A DNA stretch of 64,000 nucleotides from Cupriavidus sp. YR651 (GTDB lineage: Bacteria; Pseudomonadota; Gammaproteobacteria; Burkholderiales; Burkholderiaceae). The translations under genes were made by a program, and so were the position numbers. The notes below the pieces were generated by a model. It ran no database searches and had not been told where the DNA came from. It worked only from the letters and a program-made list of their open reading frames with translations. Where the stretch lies: NCBI RefSeq assembly GCF_900101625.1, contig NZ_FMYZ01000008.1, forward strand, positions 186,001-250,000, written 5' to 3'. Shown one piece after another: positions 7,385 to 16,290 of the stretch; position 1 is the first letter of the stretch; every line of letters starts with the position of its first letter.

Positions 7385-9370
7385 TCAGGCTTCCTGCGTC
7401 ATCAGTTCGGCGGGGCCCATCTCGTAGCGGCCCCGGCCGAGTGCCTTGGCGCGGTATAGCAGGACATCGGCCATGCGCATCAGCGCTTCGTCGCTCATCG
7501 TGCCGCCCCGGTACAGCGCCACGCCGATGCTGACGTCCACGTCGGCCAGCACGCCGTCGAAGTAGAAGCGACGGCTGACGGATTCCAGGATGGCCTCCGC
7601 CACGCGCCCGGCAACGGCGGGGATGCCGATGTCTTCCAGGATGACCGCGAACTCGTCGCCGCCCAGCCGTGCCACGTGGTCCTCGTCGCGTACGCAGCGG
7701 CGCAGGCGCAGGGCGAACGCCTGCAGGAGCAGGTCGCCCGTGGCGTGACCGTGGACGTCGTTCACGGCCTTGAAGCGGTCCATGTCGAGATACAGCAGCG
7801 CCATCAGACTATTCTCATCGCGGCTGCAGGCCATGGCGGCGTGCAACTGGGTTTCGAACGCGCTGCGATTCTGCAATTGCGTCAGGTGATCGGTCCGGGA
7901 GATCCGCGACAGGCGCAGGTTCTCCAGCTTGCGCTGGGTGATGTCCTGCACGTGGATATGCACGCCCACCACCTGCTTGCCGTCTTCGCTCCATTCGGGG
8001 CGATAGGTCATTTCCATCCAGTGGTGCTGCGGGTCTTCATACTCGGCCTCGAAGCTCACCACCGCACCGGCCAGCGCCTGCTGCAGATAGGGGCGCGCCC
8101 GGGCATAGCGGGCCTCGCCCAGCACCTCGCGCACGGTCTTGCCGCGAATGTCATCGACGCTCATGCCGAAGGCGCGCTCATAGGCGACGTTGTTGAAGAC
8201 GTAGCGCTCGTCGGTGTCGATGAAGGCCAGCAGGGCGGGCAGCGTATCCGTGACGGCGCGCAACCGCCGTTCGCTGCGTGCCAGTTGGTGGCCGCGCTGG
8301 CGCACGTCGCGCATGAGTCGGATGAACGCGCGGGTCACGTCGCCAATCTCATCGCGTTGCGGGCGCTGCGGCAGCCGCTCGAACGCGTCGGCGTCGCTGG
8401 CGCTGGCCCGCACCACCTGGTGCAGGCGCGACAGCGGCGTCAGCAATCGGCGCACCGCCAGCCAGATCAGCAAGGCCACCACCCCGAGCGCCAGGCCCGA
8501 CGCAATGAGAAAGCGCCGCTGCATCTGCCGCAGCGGCGCGTAGGCTTCCTGGGCAGGCAATACCGCCACGAGCTCCCAGCCGGTCGTCGACATCAGGTAG
8601 CGGGCGATGATGGGGCGCGTCGGCGTCAGGAATTCCAGCGGCGCGGTGTGGTTGTCCATGCCGCAGGTGTCGCCGACGGCCCGGGCCGGCTGGCGCGCCT
8701 GCGCGGGGTCGGGGTGCTGCACGTAGACCGGGTTTGCGCCGGCCGAGACCAGGCAGTAGAAGCCCGTGCTGCCCAGCCGGCTGTGGGCGATCTCCACCAG
8801 GAAGTTGGAATTGGACAGATCCAGCCAGCCACCGACCAGCCCCAGGAAGGTGTTGGACGACGACAACACTGGCACGGCCACCAGTGCGCCGATGGCGCCA
8901 TCGCTGCGGCCGCGGATGGGGGCGGCTACCACGGTGTTGAGCGTGCGCGCTGCCTCGCGGAAGTAGGTGCGGTCGCCGACTTCGATCGGTGTGCCGCCAC
9001 TGGTCAGCACCGCGCCGGATGCGTCGGTGACCAGCACGGAATTGAACGCGGCCGGCACCGGTACCGTACGCGACACCACCTGCTGGACGCGGGACCGCAC
9101 GGCCTCGCGCGGCGCCGCGCGGGCGGCTTCCAGCACCTCGCGCACCTGCGGCGCCATGTGGGAAAGCAGCACGATGCGGTCTTCCATCGCCGTGTCTAGC
9201 TGGTCGGCGGACAACTTGACGATGGAGTCCTGCTGGTTCTGCAGCGCGTCCTCAAGATCGCGATGGGCGTAGTAGAGCGAGCCAAGGACGATGCCGGCGC
9301 CGAGCACGGCGGCGAGCACCGTAGTGATGAGCGCGATACGCGCTTTCAGCGAAGGCAACAATGGGGGCAT
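7385..9370 (-). CDS. Membrane diguanylate cyclase: dCACHE-like sensor, HAMP, PAS, GGDEF
   Basis: About 661 residues. A first transmembrane helix (ALITTVLAAVLGAGIVLGSL) is followed by a ~260-residue extracytoplasmic sensor, a second helix near residue 290 (LIASGLALGVVALLIWLAV), a HAMP segment, a PAS/PAC unit (TDTLPALLAFIDTDERYVF) and a C-terminal GGDEF domain with intact RLGGDEFAVILED. It is therefore predicted to make c-di-GMP. The allosteric RxxD is not obvious. The start is uncertain: 9370 places the TM helix near the N-terminus but has no clear ribosome site, and GTG 9541 or ATG 9520 are alternatives. It is divergent from the GGDEF-EAL gene at 9771. Confidence 0.9.
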   Translation of the reverse strand: MPPLLPSLKARIALITTVLAAVLGAGIVLGSLYYAHRDLEDALQNQQDSIVKLSADQLDTAMEDRIVLLSHMAPQVREVLEAARAAPREAVRSRVQQVVSRTVPVPAAFNSVLVTDASGAVLTSGGTPIEVGDRTYFREAARTLNTVVAAPIRGRSDGAIGALVAVPVLSSSNTFLGLVGGWLDLSNSNFLVEIAHSRLGSTGFYCLVSAGANPVYVQHPDPAQARQPARAVGDTCGMDNHTAPLEFLTPTRPIIARYLMSTTGWELVAVLPAQEAYAPLRQMQRRFLIASGLALGVVALLIWLAVRRLLTPLSRLHQVVRASASDADAFERLPQRPQRDEIGDVTRAFIRLMRDVRQRGHQLARSERRLRAVTDTLPALLAFIDTDERYVFNNVAYERAFGMSVDDIRGKTVREVLGEARYARARPYLQQALAGAVVSFEAEYEDPQHHWMEMTYRPEWSEDGKQVVGVHIHVQDITQRKLENLRLSRISRTDHLTQLQNRSAFETQLHAAMACSRDENSLMALLYLDMDRFKAVNDVHGHATGDLLLQAFALRLRRCVRDEDHVARLGGDEFAVILEDIGIPAVAGRVAEAILESVSRRFYFDGVLADVDVSIGVALYRGGTMSDEALMRMADVLLYRAKALGRGRYEMGPAELMTQEA

Positions 9371-9770
9371 GCGGTGAACGGGGAGGGGCGCGGCAAGGGT
9401 GCCGACGAGGGTGTCGGCAAACGGCCCGTGGGCGCACGACGATCCTGGCGATTCCAGGCTTGCCCCGCCATGCGCGCCCATGCACGCCCAAGGCAGACGC
9501 CGAAACACGCTACAAGGCATGCTTAACGTAGCATGCTTCACCCGTTCGAGTCAGCCGGGAGAAACAGGGTTTGACAAGCGTGGGCCCATGCGGCAAGTGG
9601 CGCCTGCGGCGTATTCGCAAGTGTGTGCCGCGGCACTGTGCGGGCCGAAATCGGCGCGGTATAGTGCGCCCGACGCGTCGCGCATCGCACCATCCGAACG
9701 GGAGGGCGCCGCGGCGTTGTTGATCGGGCCCGCTGTCCAGGGGCGCGCCACGCATCCCTACCGTCCGTCC
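9371..9770. promoter_or_regulatory. Divergent intergenic region between two c-di-GMP genes, with an inverted repeat
   Basis: No convincing gene lies here. An inverted repeat GCATGCT-6-AGCATGC occupies 9517-9536. A TATAGT hexamer (9659-9664) lies upstream of the plus-strand gene but lacks a good -35. The region probably holds the promoters of both divergent genes and perhaps a shared operator. Confidence 0.35.
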
Positions 9771-12626
9771 ATGAGATTGCTCTCGTTGTCGCCTGCCGTG
9801 CTGTCACTGCTGGTCGCCGCAGGCGGCGCCCTGCTGACGGCGGGCGCCTGGCAGCAGGCGGCCCGGCTGGAGCACCAGGTGGCGGCACAGGACGTGGACG
9901 CGCTGCTGGGCCGCACGGCTGACGCGCTGCGTGATCGCCTGCAGGAAAATGAACGCCTGTTGCGCGGGGCTGCGGCGTTGATGGCGGCGGATCCGGGTAC
10001 TACGCGCGCGCAGTGGCGCAGCTATCTCTACTCGGCGCAGCTCGACGAATTGCCGCCGGGCACGCAGTCCGTCGGCTATGCACCGGTTGTCACAAGCCAG
10101 CGCCTGGCCGATGTGGTGGCCGCGGCGAAGGCCGATGGCCTGGCGGACTTCGACGTCTACCCCGCCGGAAATCGCCCGCTCTATGCGCCGATTCTCTATG
10201 TCGAGCCATTTGGCGGCCGCAATGCGCGGGCCGCCGGCTTCGATCTGCTCAGCGACCCGGCCCGGCGCAGTGCCCTGGAGGCCGCGCGCGACAGCGGCGA
10301 GGCCCGGCTTACCCACGGCCTGAATCTCGTCCGCGAGGCGGAAGCACAGACCCACCAGCGCGGGGCCCTGATCTTCGTGCCGGTGTTCCCGGCCGGCAAG
10401 TCGGCTGCCACGCGCGAGGAACGGAGCGCGGCGCTGGCCGGCTATGTCTATGTATCGATGCGACTGGGCGACCTGATGCGCGGGGTGTCCGGCCCCGCGG
10501 CGGGCGAGCTGGTGCTGACGCTGTTCGAAGGGCCCACGCGCGCGGGTGGCGTGCGGCTGTCTGGCGACGGCACCGAGGGTGAACGCCGCGATGACGGCCA
10601 CGCCCCGATGCTGGAGGCCGAACGGCAGATCCAGTTCGGCGGCCAGACCTGGACGCTGCATGCGGCCACGCGGCCAGCCTTCGAGGTCGCGCACACCGGC
10701 CAGTACGGCGTGCGCGTGCTGCTGCTGGGCGGGCTGGCCACGATGCTGATGGCCTGGCTGGCCGGATGGCTGGCGCGCGAACGTCGCGAAGCGCGCCAGC
10801 AGGCCGTGCTCGCCGGGCAGGTGCGCCGGGAAGAAAATGCCGGGCTGCGCGCCAGCCTGGCCCGCGCGGAGCAGACGGCCTCCACGGCCAGCTTGCGCTA
10901 TGCGCGCCTGCTCGACCACGCGCCGTTTTGCGTCATCACGTTCGACGAGGACGGCATCGTCACCGGCATCAATCGCGCCGGCCAGCGCATGCTCTGGTAC
11001 AGCGAGCCCGAACTGATCGCCCGCATGGCCTACGCCAGCCTGCACGATCCGGACGAACTGGCCGCGCGCGCCCGCGATCTCTCGCGCGAAATCGGCCATC
11101 CCGTGGCAGCGGGGCTGCCCACGCTGATCGCCAAGGCGCAGCTGGGTTTGTCCGATGAGCGCGAATGGACCTATCTGCGGAAGGGCGGGTCACGGCTGCC
11201 GGTGGCGTTGACGCTGACGGCGATGACCGAAGGCGGCGTGCTGAACGGCTACCTGGCCATCGCGCACGACCTGACCGAGCGGCATCGCGTGGACGAATAC
11301 ATCCGCCATCTGGCGCAGCATGATGCGCTGACCGGCCTGCCCAATCGCACGGAACTGCACGCGCGCACCGAGGTGCTGCTGTCTGAAGCGCGCCGCACCG
11401 GCACGCGTGCGGCCCTGCTGGTGCTGGACCTGGATCACTTCAAGCACATCAATGAGACGCTCGGCCATCCGGTGGGCGATGACGTGTTGCGCACGATCTC
11501 GGACCGTATTCGCGGTGCCGTGCGGCCGGGCGATGTGGTGGCGCGCATGGGCGGCGACGAGTTTGCCGTGGTGCTGGGCGGGCTGCGGCAGGACAGCGAG
11601 GCCGAACTGGTTGCCGCCAAGATCCTGGCGCGCGTGTCGGAAGAACTCCGGCTCGCCGGCCAGCCGTTGCGCGTGACACCGTCTCTGGGCATGGCGATGT
11701 ACCCAGAAGATGGCGACACGCTGACGGAGTTGCTGAAGTCGGCGGATTCCGCGATGTACGCCGCCAAGCAGGGCGGCCGCGCGCAACTGCGCCGCTTTTC
11801 CAGCGAGATGGCCGAGGCCTCGCTCACGCGCTTCACCATCGAGGCGCTGCTGCGGCGCGCGTTGGCCGAGCAGGAATTCCGCCTGCGATACCAGCCGATC
11901 GTCGACGTGGCGACGCTGGCGGTGGTGGGCGTGGAAGCGCTGATCGCCTGGGCGACGCCCGAGCGCGGCCCGATGCCGCCTTCGGAATTCATCCCCATTG
12001 CCGAACAGTGCGGGCTGATCGGCGAATTGGGCGAGTGGACCCTGGCCACCGCCTGCCGCGATATCCAGTCGCTGCGCACCGAACTGCGTCGCGATATCGA
12101 CGTGGCGGTGAATATCTCGCCGCTGCAGCTGCGTCTGGCGAACTTCCCGGAAACGGTGGCGCGCTGCCTGCAGTCCGCGGGCCTGCCAGCCGGCAGCCTG
12201 ACCATCGAAGTGACGGAGGGCATCCTGGTGGATGGCGGCGAAACCACCATCGAGACCTTCCGCCGCGTGCGCCAGCTTGGCGTGGGCATGTCAATCGACG
12301 ACTTCGGCACCGGCTATTCGGGGCTGGGCTACCTGACGCGGCTGCCGATCAGCAAGCTGAAGATCGACAAGTCGTTCGTCGACGATCTGGCCATGCCGGG
12401 TCACGACCGCGCGGTGGCCGCGGCGATCATCGCGCTGGGTCATCAGCTGCATCTGCAGGTGGTGGCCGAAGGCGTGGAGTCCATGGCCCAGTTCGAATTC
12501 CTGCGTGGCGAAGGCTGCGATGCCGTGCAGGGATTCCTGTTCTGCCAGCCCGTGGGACTGGACGCGCTCAGGCAGATCCTGGTGGGTGGCAAGACCTTCG
12601 CCGGCACGGGCGTGCGCGTGGCCTGA
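9771..12626 (+). CDS. CHASE-PAS-GGDEF-EAL membrane protein (c-di-GMP turnover)
   Basis: A 951-residue protein. An N-terminal TM helix precedes a CHASE-type periplasmic sensor (for example FDVYPAGNRPLYAPILYVEP). Then come a second TM helix (LLLGGLATMLMAWLAGWLA), a coiled linker, a PAS domain, GGDEF with intact RMGGDEFAVVLGG, and EAL. The EAL domain keeps the signature (VVGVEALIAW), the DDFGTGYSGLGYL loop and KIDKSFV, so both synthesis and phosphodiesterase activities are possible. Start ATG 9771 directly precedes the first TM helix; the frame is open 370 bases further upstream without similarity. The output state cannot be predicted. Confidence 0.93.
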   Translation: MRLLSLSPAVLSLLVAAGGALLTAGAWQQAARLEHQVAAQDVDALLGRTADALRDRLQENERLLRGAAALMAADPGTTRAQWRSYLYSAQLDELPPGTQSVGYAPVVTSQRLADVVAAAKADGLADFDVYPAGNRPLYAPILYVEPFGGRNARAAGFDLLSDPARRSALEAARDSGEARLTHGLNLVREAEAQTHQRGALIFVPVFPAGKSAATREERSAALAGYVYVSMRLGDLMRGVSGPAAGELVLTLFEGPTRAGGVRLSGDGTEGERRDDGHAPMLEAERQIQFGGQTWTLHAATRPAFEVAHTGQYGVRVLLLGGLATMLMAWLAGWLARERREARQQAVLAGQVRREENAGLRASLARAEQTASTASLRYARLLDHAPFCVITFDEDGIVTGINRAGQRMLWYSEPELIARMAYASLHDPDELAARARDLSREIGHPVAAGLPTLIAKAQLGLSDEREWTYLRKGGSRLPVALTLTAMTEGGVLNGYLAIAHDLTERHRVDEYIRHLAQHDALTGLPNRTELHARTEVLLSEARRTGTRAALLVLDLDHFKHINETLGHPVGDDVLRTISDRIRGAVRPGDVVARMGGDEFAVVLGGLRQDSEAELVAAKILARVSEELRLAGQPLRVTPSLGMAMYPEDGDTLTELLKSADSAMYAAKQGGRAQLRRFSSEMAEASLTRFTIEALLRRALAEQEFRLRYQPIVDVATLAVVGVEALIAWATPERGPMPPSEFIPIAEQCGLIGELGEWTLATACRDIQSLRTELRRDIDVAVNISPLQLRLANFPETVARCLQSAGLPAGSLTIEVTEGILVDGGETTIETFRRVRQLGVGMSIDDFGTGYSGLGYLTRLPISKLKIDKSFVDDLAMPGHDRAVAAAIIALGHQLHLQVVAEGVESMAQFEFLRGEGCDAVQGFLFCQPVGLDALRQILVGGKTFAGTGVRVA

Positions 12627-12790
12627 AGCCCGTTGCCTTCGGCTCGGCCAACGTCAATTCCCACGCCTGCGGCCAGAATCCCGCTCACCTCCACGCTTCG
12701 GCGGCGGCCAAAAAGCAAATAATGACTCTCATGGGCTGGCAGACGGCGGATCACGCCTTCGCGTCACGCCGTTAACGAGGAGGGGTCGTC

Positions 12791-12955
12791 ATGGTGGGGA
12801 AGATTGTCCGGCATTTGCGTGCCATGCCGGGATACCTGGCGCACCGTGCGCCGGCGGGCGGACACATCGAACGTTTCGAGATGCAGCGGCTGGCCCCGGA
12901 CCAGCGCCGTCATCTCTGGCTGTCCTTCATCTGCTGCGTGGCCTTGCTCGGCTGA
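12791..12955 (+). CDS. Small protein, 54 residues, unknown
   Basis: ATG 12791 is preceded by a near-perfect ribosome site (ACGAGGAGGGG, about 6 bases spacing). The product is basic and ends in a short hydrophobic, Cys-containing stretch (LWLSFICCVALLG). A strong terminator-like hairpin starts about 30 bases after the stop. The combination of ribosome site, stop and terminator supports a real gene. No family is recognised. Confidence 0.5.
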   Translation: MVGKIVRHLRAMPGYLAHRAPAGGHIERFEMQRLAPDQRRHLWLSFICCVALLG

Positions 12956-12985
12956 GGCACGCAGAAACGGGTACGCATCGGGCGG

Positions 12986-13018
12986 AAAAAAACCCGGCGG
13001 ATCCCTCGGCCGGGTTTT
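12986..13018. terminator. Intrinsic terminator, probably bidirectional
   Basis: AACCCGGC (12991-12998) and GCCGGGTT (13009-13016) form the stem, with A7 on one side and TTTT on the other. That suits both the plus-strand 54-residue gene and the minus-strand PadR-like gene that ends at 13040. Confidence 0.75.
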
Positions 13019-13039
13019 GCATGACGGGTCGCCGCAGCG

Positions 13040-13372
13040 CTAGGCGTTGCTGGCAGATGTGGGAGAGGTGGCGTTGTCACCGTTCGGGTTGTGCAGCCGG
13101 CGGTACAACTCGTCGATGCGCGAGCGGCTGCTGGCCAGCTCTTCGCGGCCCTGCTCGGTCAGCAGGTAGACCCGCCCGATACCGTCGCGCAGGACGCTTT
13201 CCAGATAGCCTTCCATCTGCAGCGCGCGCAGCAGGGGTCGTACGGTGCCGATATCTACCTGGAATCCATATTCCATGAGCATTTCTGCAAGCATGGCCAC
13301 GGTGGCGGGCACCTCCATGGCGAATTGCATGACGTAGACGCGGGCTAGCAAGCCGAGGAACTGTCGTTTCAT
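13040..13372 (-). CDS. PadR-like winged-helix transcriptional regulator
   Basis: A 110-residue protein. The N-terminal winged helix includes VPATVAMLAEMLMEYGFQVDIGTVRPLLRALQ and the wing strand DGIGRVYLLTEQGREEL. This is the PadR/MarR-like layout with reading-head helix (GTVRPLLRAL). A C-terminal helix for dimerisation is present but short. ATG 13372 is chosen because the domain starts there. The target is unknown; a promoter and hairpin lie upstream (13488-13597), so its own leader may be controlled. Confidence 0.72.
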   Translation of the reverse strand: MKRQFLGLLARVYVMQFAMEVPATVAMLAEMLMEYGFQVDIGTVRPLLRALQMEGYLESVLRDGIGRVYLLTEQGREELASSRSRIDELYRRLHNPNGDNATSPTSASNA

Positions 13373-13487
13373 GTGGCAGGCAACGCAAAACGGGGGCTGG
13401 CGGTTGACGCCGGATTGCAACGAACGCGGAACACCCCAACCCCAAGTCGTCCCGCTGTCGCATACGATACGCTTTTCGTGGCGCCAG

Positions 13488-13520
13488 AAAAAAAGAAGCC
13501 GCCAGGAGTTGCCTGGCGGC
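13488..13520 (-). terminator. Strong rho-independent terminator
   Basis: The stem is GCCGCCAGG (13498-13506) with CCTGGCGGC (13512-13520) and a 5-base loop. It is followed on the minus strand by TTC and seven T (13494-13488). It lies upstream, not downstream, of the nearest minus-strand gene. Confidence 0.75.
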
Positions 13521-13561
13521 TTGTCGGGAATGCGTCGGAGGGGTCAATTAACTCTGGCGCA
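13488..13561 (-). ncRNA. Candidate ~73-nt small RNA or terminated leader
   Basis: On the minus strand a sigma70-like promoter (13568-13597) is followed within about 45 nt by a 9-bp GC-rich hairpin and TTCTTTTTTT. No credible open frame lies between. The transcript would be about 70 nt. It could be a free small RNA, or an attenuated 5' leader of the PadR-like gene that starts 115 bases further on. No Rfam family is recognised. Confidence 0.35.
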
Positions 13562-13567
13562 GGGCAG

Positions 13568-13597
13568 ATTTTAAAGGAATCGAATACGCGATGTCAC
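13568..13597 (-). promoter_or_regulatory. Sigma70-like promoter for the candidate small RNA
   Basis: Reading the minus strand, GTGACA (13597-13592) matches the -35 consensus at 5/6 and TAAAAT (13573-13568) matches the -10 consensus at 5/6, with an 18-base spacer. Initiation would fall near 13561. Confidence 0.4.
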
Positions 13598-13921
13598 GCC
13601 TTGTGGTAACGCCCCCTACATTTGGGGGGTGAGGCTGTAAGGCAACAGAAAGCGCTGGTGCGGCGGAAATGCAACAATCGTGGCTTTTGCACCATATTCG
13701 CGCCGAAATCTGTGGTTTTGCCGGTGCCGGTGACCACATTGCCCGGGCAGGAAGAGGTCCGATTCCAGCGCGTGCATCGCCAATTTCCCTGCTGTAATGA
13801 CAACTGTCCGTGGGCCGACATGGGCTTTGAGATCGATTCGCGGCCCTTCATGTGCTGTTTGTGTCTCAATTAAGCAACGGTTTAATGCCAGTTGGCCGGA
13901 TCGTTGCATCCTCTACATCCA

Positions 13922-14833
13922 ATGAAACCAGCCGATCTGTTTCGCCTGCTGTTGCTGTCCGCCATCTGGGGCGCCAGCTTCCTGTTTATCCGCATTGGTG
14001 CCCCCGTACTGGGGCCGCTCCCGACGGCCTTCTTCCGCGTGCTGATCGGCGCGGTCACCCTGGCTGCGTGCCTGACGATGCTCCGCGTGAAATGGGACAT
14101 GCAGGGCAAGTGGGGCGCCGTGGTGGCGCTCGGCGTGATCAATTCCGGGATTCCGTTCGTGATGTACGCGGTGGCTGCGCTATGGCTGCCCGCCGGCTAC
14201 TCCGCCATCTTCAATGCCATGACGCCGCTGATGGGCGTGCTGATCGGGTCATTGTTCTTTGCCGAGAAGCTGACCCGCGCCAAGGCGGCCGGGGTGCTGA
14301 TCGGGCTGGCAGGGGTTGCGGTGCTGACGCGCACCGGGCCGGTGGTGTTCTCGCACGACGTGCTGATTGGTGCACTGGCGTGTCTGGTGGCGACGTCTTG
14401 CTACGGACTGGCGGGCTTCCTGACGCGGCGCTGGATTACCGCCCGCGGCGGGCTGGATAACCGCCTGGTGGCGGGAGGCAGCCTGGTCGGCGCAACGTTG
14501 TTCCTGCTGCCGTTCAGCGTGATCGCCCTGCTGCGTGAGAATACGCTGCCGGCCGCGGGCCCCGGTGTCTGGGCAGCCATGCTGGGCCTCGGCATGTTCT
14601 GCACGGCGATTGCCTATGTGCTCTATTTCCGGCTGATTGCCGATCTCGGGCCGGTGCGCTCGCTGACGGTGACGTTCCTGATCCCGCCGTTCGGGATCGT
14701 CTGGGGCTGGATGTTCCTCGGCGAAACGCTGTCGTGGGCCCATGCCGCCGGGATGCTGCTGATCGGCGCGGCGGTCTGGCTGGTGCTGCGGCCCGCCGCC
14801 CCGGCTGTGGCGCCTGCGGCGGCGAGGCCGTAG
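13922..14833 (+). CDS. EamA/DMT-family transporter
   Basis: A 303-residue, ten-helix inner-membrane protein with two EamA repeats. The first has SAIWGASFLFIRIGAPVLGP; the second opens near residue 150 and ends in a conserved GWMFLGETLSWAHAAG. Start ATG 13922 puts the first helix at the N-terminus; 13892 is possible but adds nothing family-like. These transporters export amino acids or other metabolites. The substrate cannot be assigned. Confidence 0.9.
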   Translation: MKPADLFRLLLLSAIWGASFLFIRIGAPVLGPLPTAFFRVLIGAVTLAACLTMLRVKWDMQGKWGAVVALGVINSGIPFVMYAVAALWLPAGYSAIFNAMTPLMGVLIGSLFFAEKLTRAKAAGVLIGLAGVAVLTRTGPVVFSHDVLIGALACLVATSCYGLAGFLTRRWITARGGLDNRLVAGGSLVGATLFLLPFSVIALLRENTLPAAGPGVWAAMLGLGMFCTAIAYVLYFRLIADLGPVRSLTVTFLIPPFGIVWGWMFLGETLSWAHAAGMLLIGAAVWLVLRPAAPAVAPAAARP

Positions 14834-14845
14834 CCCCCCAGTCGA

Positions 14846-15220
14846 TCAGCGACGGTAGTCGTCGCGATCGTGGTGATGCCAGGCGTGATACTCGCGACGG
14901 TCGTACCAGCGACGGCCGTCCCAGTAGCGGTCGCCGTGCCAGCCGATCACCACAACAGGCGCCGGAGCCACGACGACGGGCACCGGACGATAGACCGGCT
15001 GCGGCGCGACGTACACCGGTGCCGGACGCGGCTCCATATAGACCGGAGCCGGTTGCACATAGACGGGGGCCGGGGGCGGCGGGGCGACATAGACGGGTGC
15101 CGGGGCGACGGGCACGCCGAGATTGACGTCGATATCGACACGAGCCAGCGCGGAAGTGGAAGCCGCCAGTGCGGCGGCACCGGCGAGGAAAATCGAGAAG
15201 TAGAGCGGGCGCTTGTTCAT
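14846..15220 (-). CDS. Exported proline-rich YXWG-type protein
   Basis: A 124-residue protein. A signal peptide (MNKRPLYFSIFLAGAAALAAS...ALA) is followed by repeated Pro/Val/Tyr units (APVYVAPPPPAPVYVQPAPV) and then a Trp/Tyr/Arg/His C-terminus with WHGDRYWDGRRWYDR. The repeats resemble the YXWGXW-repeat envelope proteins. ATG 15220 is chosen over the in-frame GTG nine bases upstream because GGTGA lies just before it. Location is probably periplasmic or at the outer surface; no enzyme motif is present. Confidence 0.75.
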   Translation of the reverse strand: MNKRPLYFSIFLAGAAALAASTSALARVDIDVNLGVPVAPAPVYVAPPPPAPVYVQPAPVYMEPRPAPVYVAPQPVYRPVPVVVAPAPVVVIGWHGDRYWDGRRWYDRREYHAWHHHDRDDYRR

Positions 15221-15344
15221 GGTAGTCACCAGTGGGTGAGATGCTGTACCTCCACTCTACCCATCTGGCGTATTACCATTCGCGCACGTTTGTAACAGAA
15301 CTTGGCTTATCTGTAAGCGTCGCTCTTATCATTTGCCAGCGTCG

Positions 15345-15794
15345 TCAGGCGACGTCCGCATCCTGCACCTGGCACGTCGGACACAAGCCATAGAGCACAA
15401 GCATATGCTCCTGCAGCACGAAGTCGTTGCTGGCGGCGACCTGCCGCTGACGCTGCTCGATCCCCTCGTCCCGAAATTCCTCGACCCGCCCGCAACCCAT
15501 GCAGATCAGGTGATCGTGGTGGCCGCCCTCGTTCAGCTCGAACACCGCGTGATCCGATTCAAACGTGTGCCGCAGCAGGATGTTGGCCTGCACCAGCTGA
15601 TTGAGTACGCGATAGACGGTGGATAGTCCCGCGTCGACATCCAGCGCCAGCAGGATCCGGTAGACATCTTCCGCGCTCAGGTGACGGCGTTCGCTGTTGC
15701 GAAATGCCTCAAGCACGTGCATGCGGGGCGAGGTGGCTTTCAGGCCCGCGCGCTTGAGAGGGATGAGATCGGATTTTACGGATGACAAGGACAT
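15345..15794 (-). CDS. fur: Ferric uptake regulator
   Basis: A 149-residue Fur-family repressor. The winged helix includes HLSAEDVYRILLALDVDAGL and STVYRVLNQL. The metal-site segment is GGHHDHLICMGCGRVEEF, and a second Cys pair (CPTC) lies near the C-terminus. With Fe(II) it represses iron-uptake genes. Assignment to Fur rather than Zur or PerR rests on overall resemblance to betaproteobacterial Fur. A good Fur box lies ~500 bases away at 16291. Confidence 0.92.
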   Translation of the reverse strand: MSLSSVKSDLIPLKRAGLKATSPRMHVLEAFRNSERRHLSAEDVYRILLALDVDAGLSTVYRVLNQLVQANILLRHTFESDHAVFELNEGGHHDHLICMGCGRVEEFRDEGIEQRQRQVAASNDFVLQEHMLVLYGLCPTCQVQDADVA

Positions 15795-16019
15795 GCGGAG
15801 GCTCGCGCCCGTCGGGGCGCGCTCGGTTAATGCCAGTCAGCAGATCCGCGCGGCGGGCGAAGCATCGACGCTGTGGCCGAGAGCCCACCGGCGGCGGGCG
15901 CGGCGGATATCAGGCGGGAAGCGCCCGCGCCGGACTGCACGGCTCCGTCGCTGGGCGGCGCGCCGTGCCTGGTCGGCGCGCGGAATAAAAAGGTGGCCTG
16001 GCTTGTCACTGGATGACGC

Positions 16020-16054
16020 GATCGGGAAAACGGGGTCTGGATGTTTTCCCGATC
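16020..16054. repeat. Perfect 12-bp inverted repeat
   Basis: GATCGGGAAAAC (16020-16031) is mirrored by GTTTTCCCGATC (16043-16054) around an 11-base loop. No T run follows on either strand. It could be a hairpin, an operator or an element end. Confidence 0.6.
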
Positions 16055-16218
16055 ATCCTGCAACTGGCTACTACCAAACGCTCCGTGTGTCGGAGCGGTC
16101 CCCACAAAAGTCGGTAACAGGCGCCGCTTCAAATGACTGCATCGAAGCCACGCCCTGAAATCTCTTTGCCTGATCCCCGCTTGCATCGCGGTCCGCGAGG
16201 GCGGTGAATCCGGCAATC

Positions 16219-16242
16219 GTTCAACTGTTCAACTGTTCAACT
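16219..16242. repeat. Three tandem copies of GTTCAACT
   Basis: An exact 8-bp unit occurs three times in a row, in non-coding DNA. It is probably a slippage-prone microrepeat. Confidence 0.7.
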
Positions 16243-16290
16243 GGTCCGTCCGGGCCGGCGGTGCCATTCGTCAGACAGTGAAGCCAGTGT

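Noticed and set aside
7676..9199. 507-codon plus-strand frame opposite the GGDEF gene
   Set aside because: Composition (Gln/Arg/His-rich) is typical of an antisense frame; the GGDEF domain on the other strand is unmistakable.
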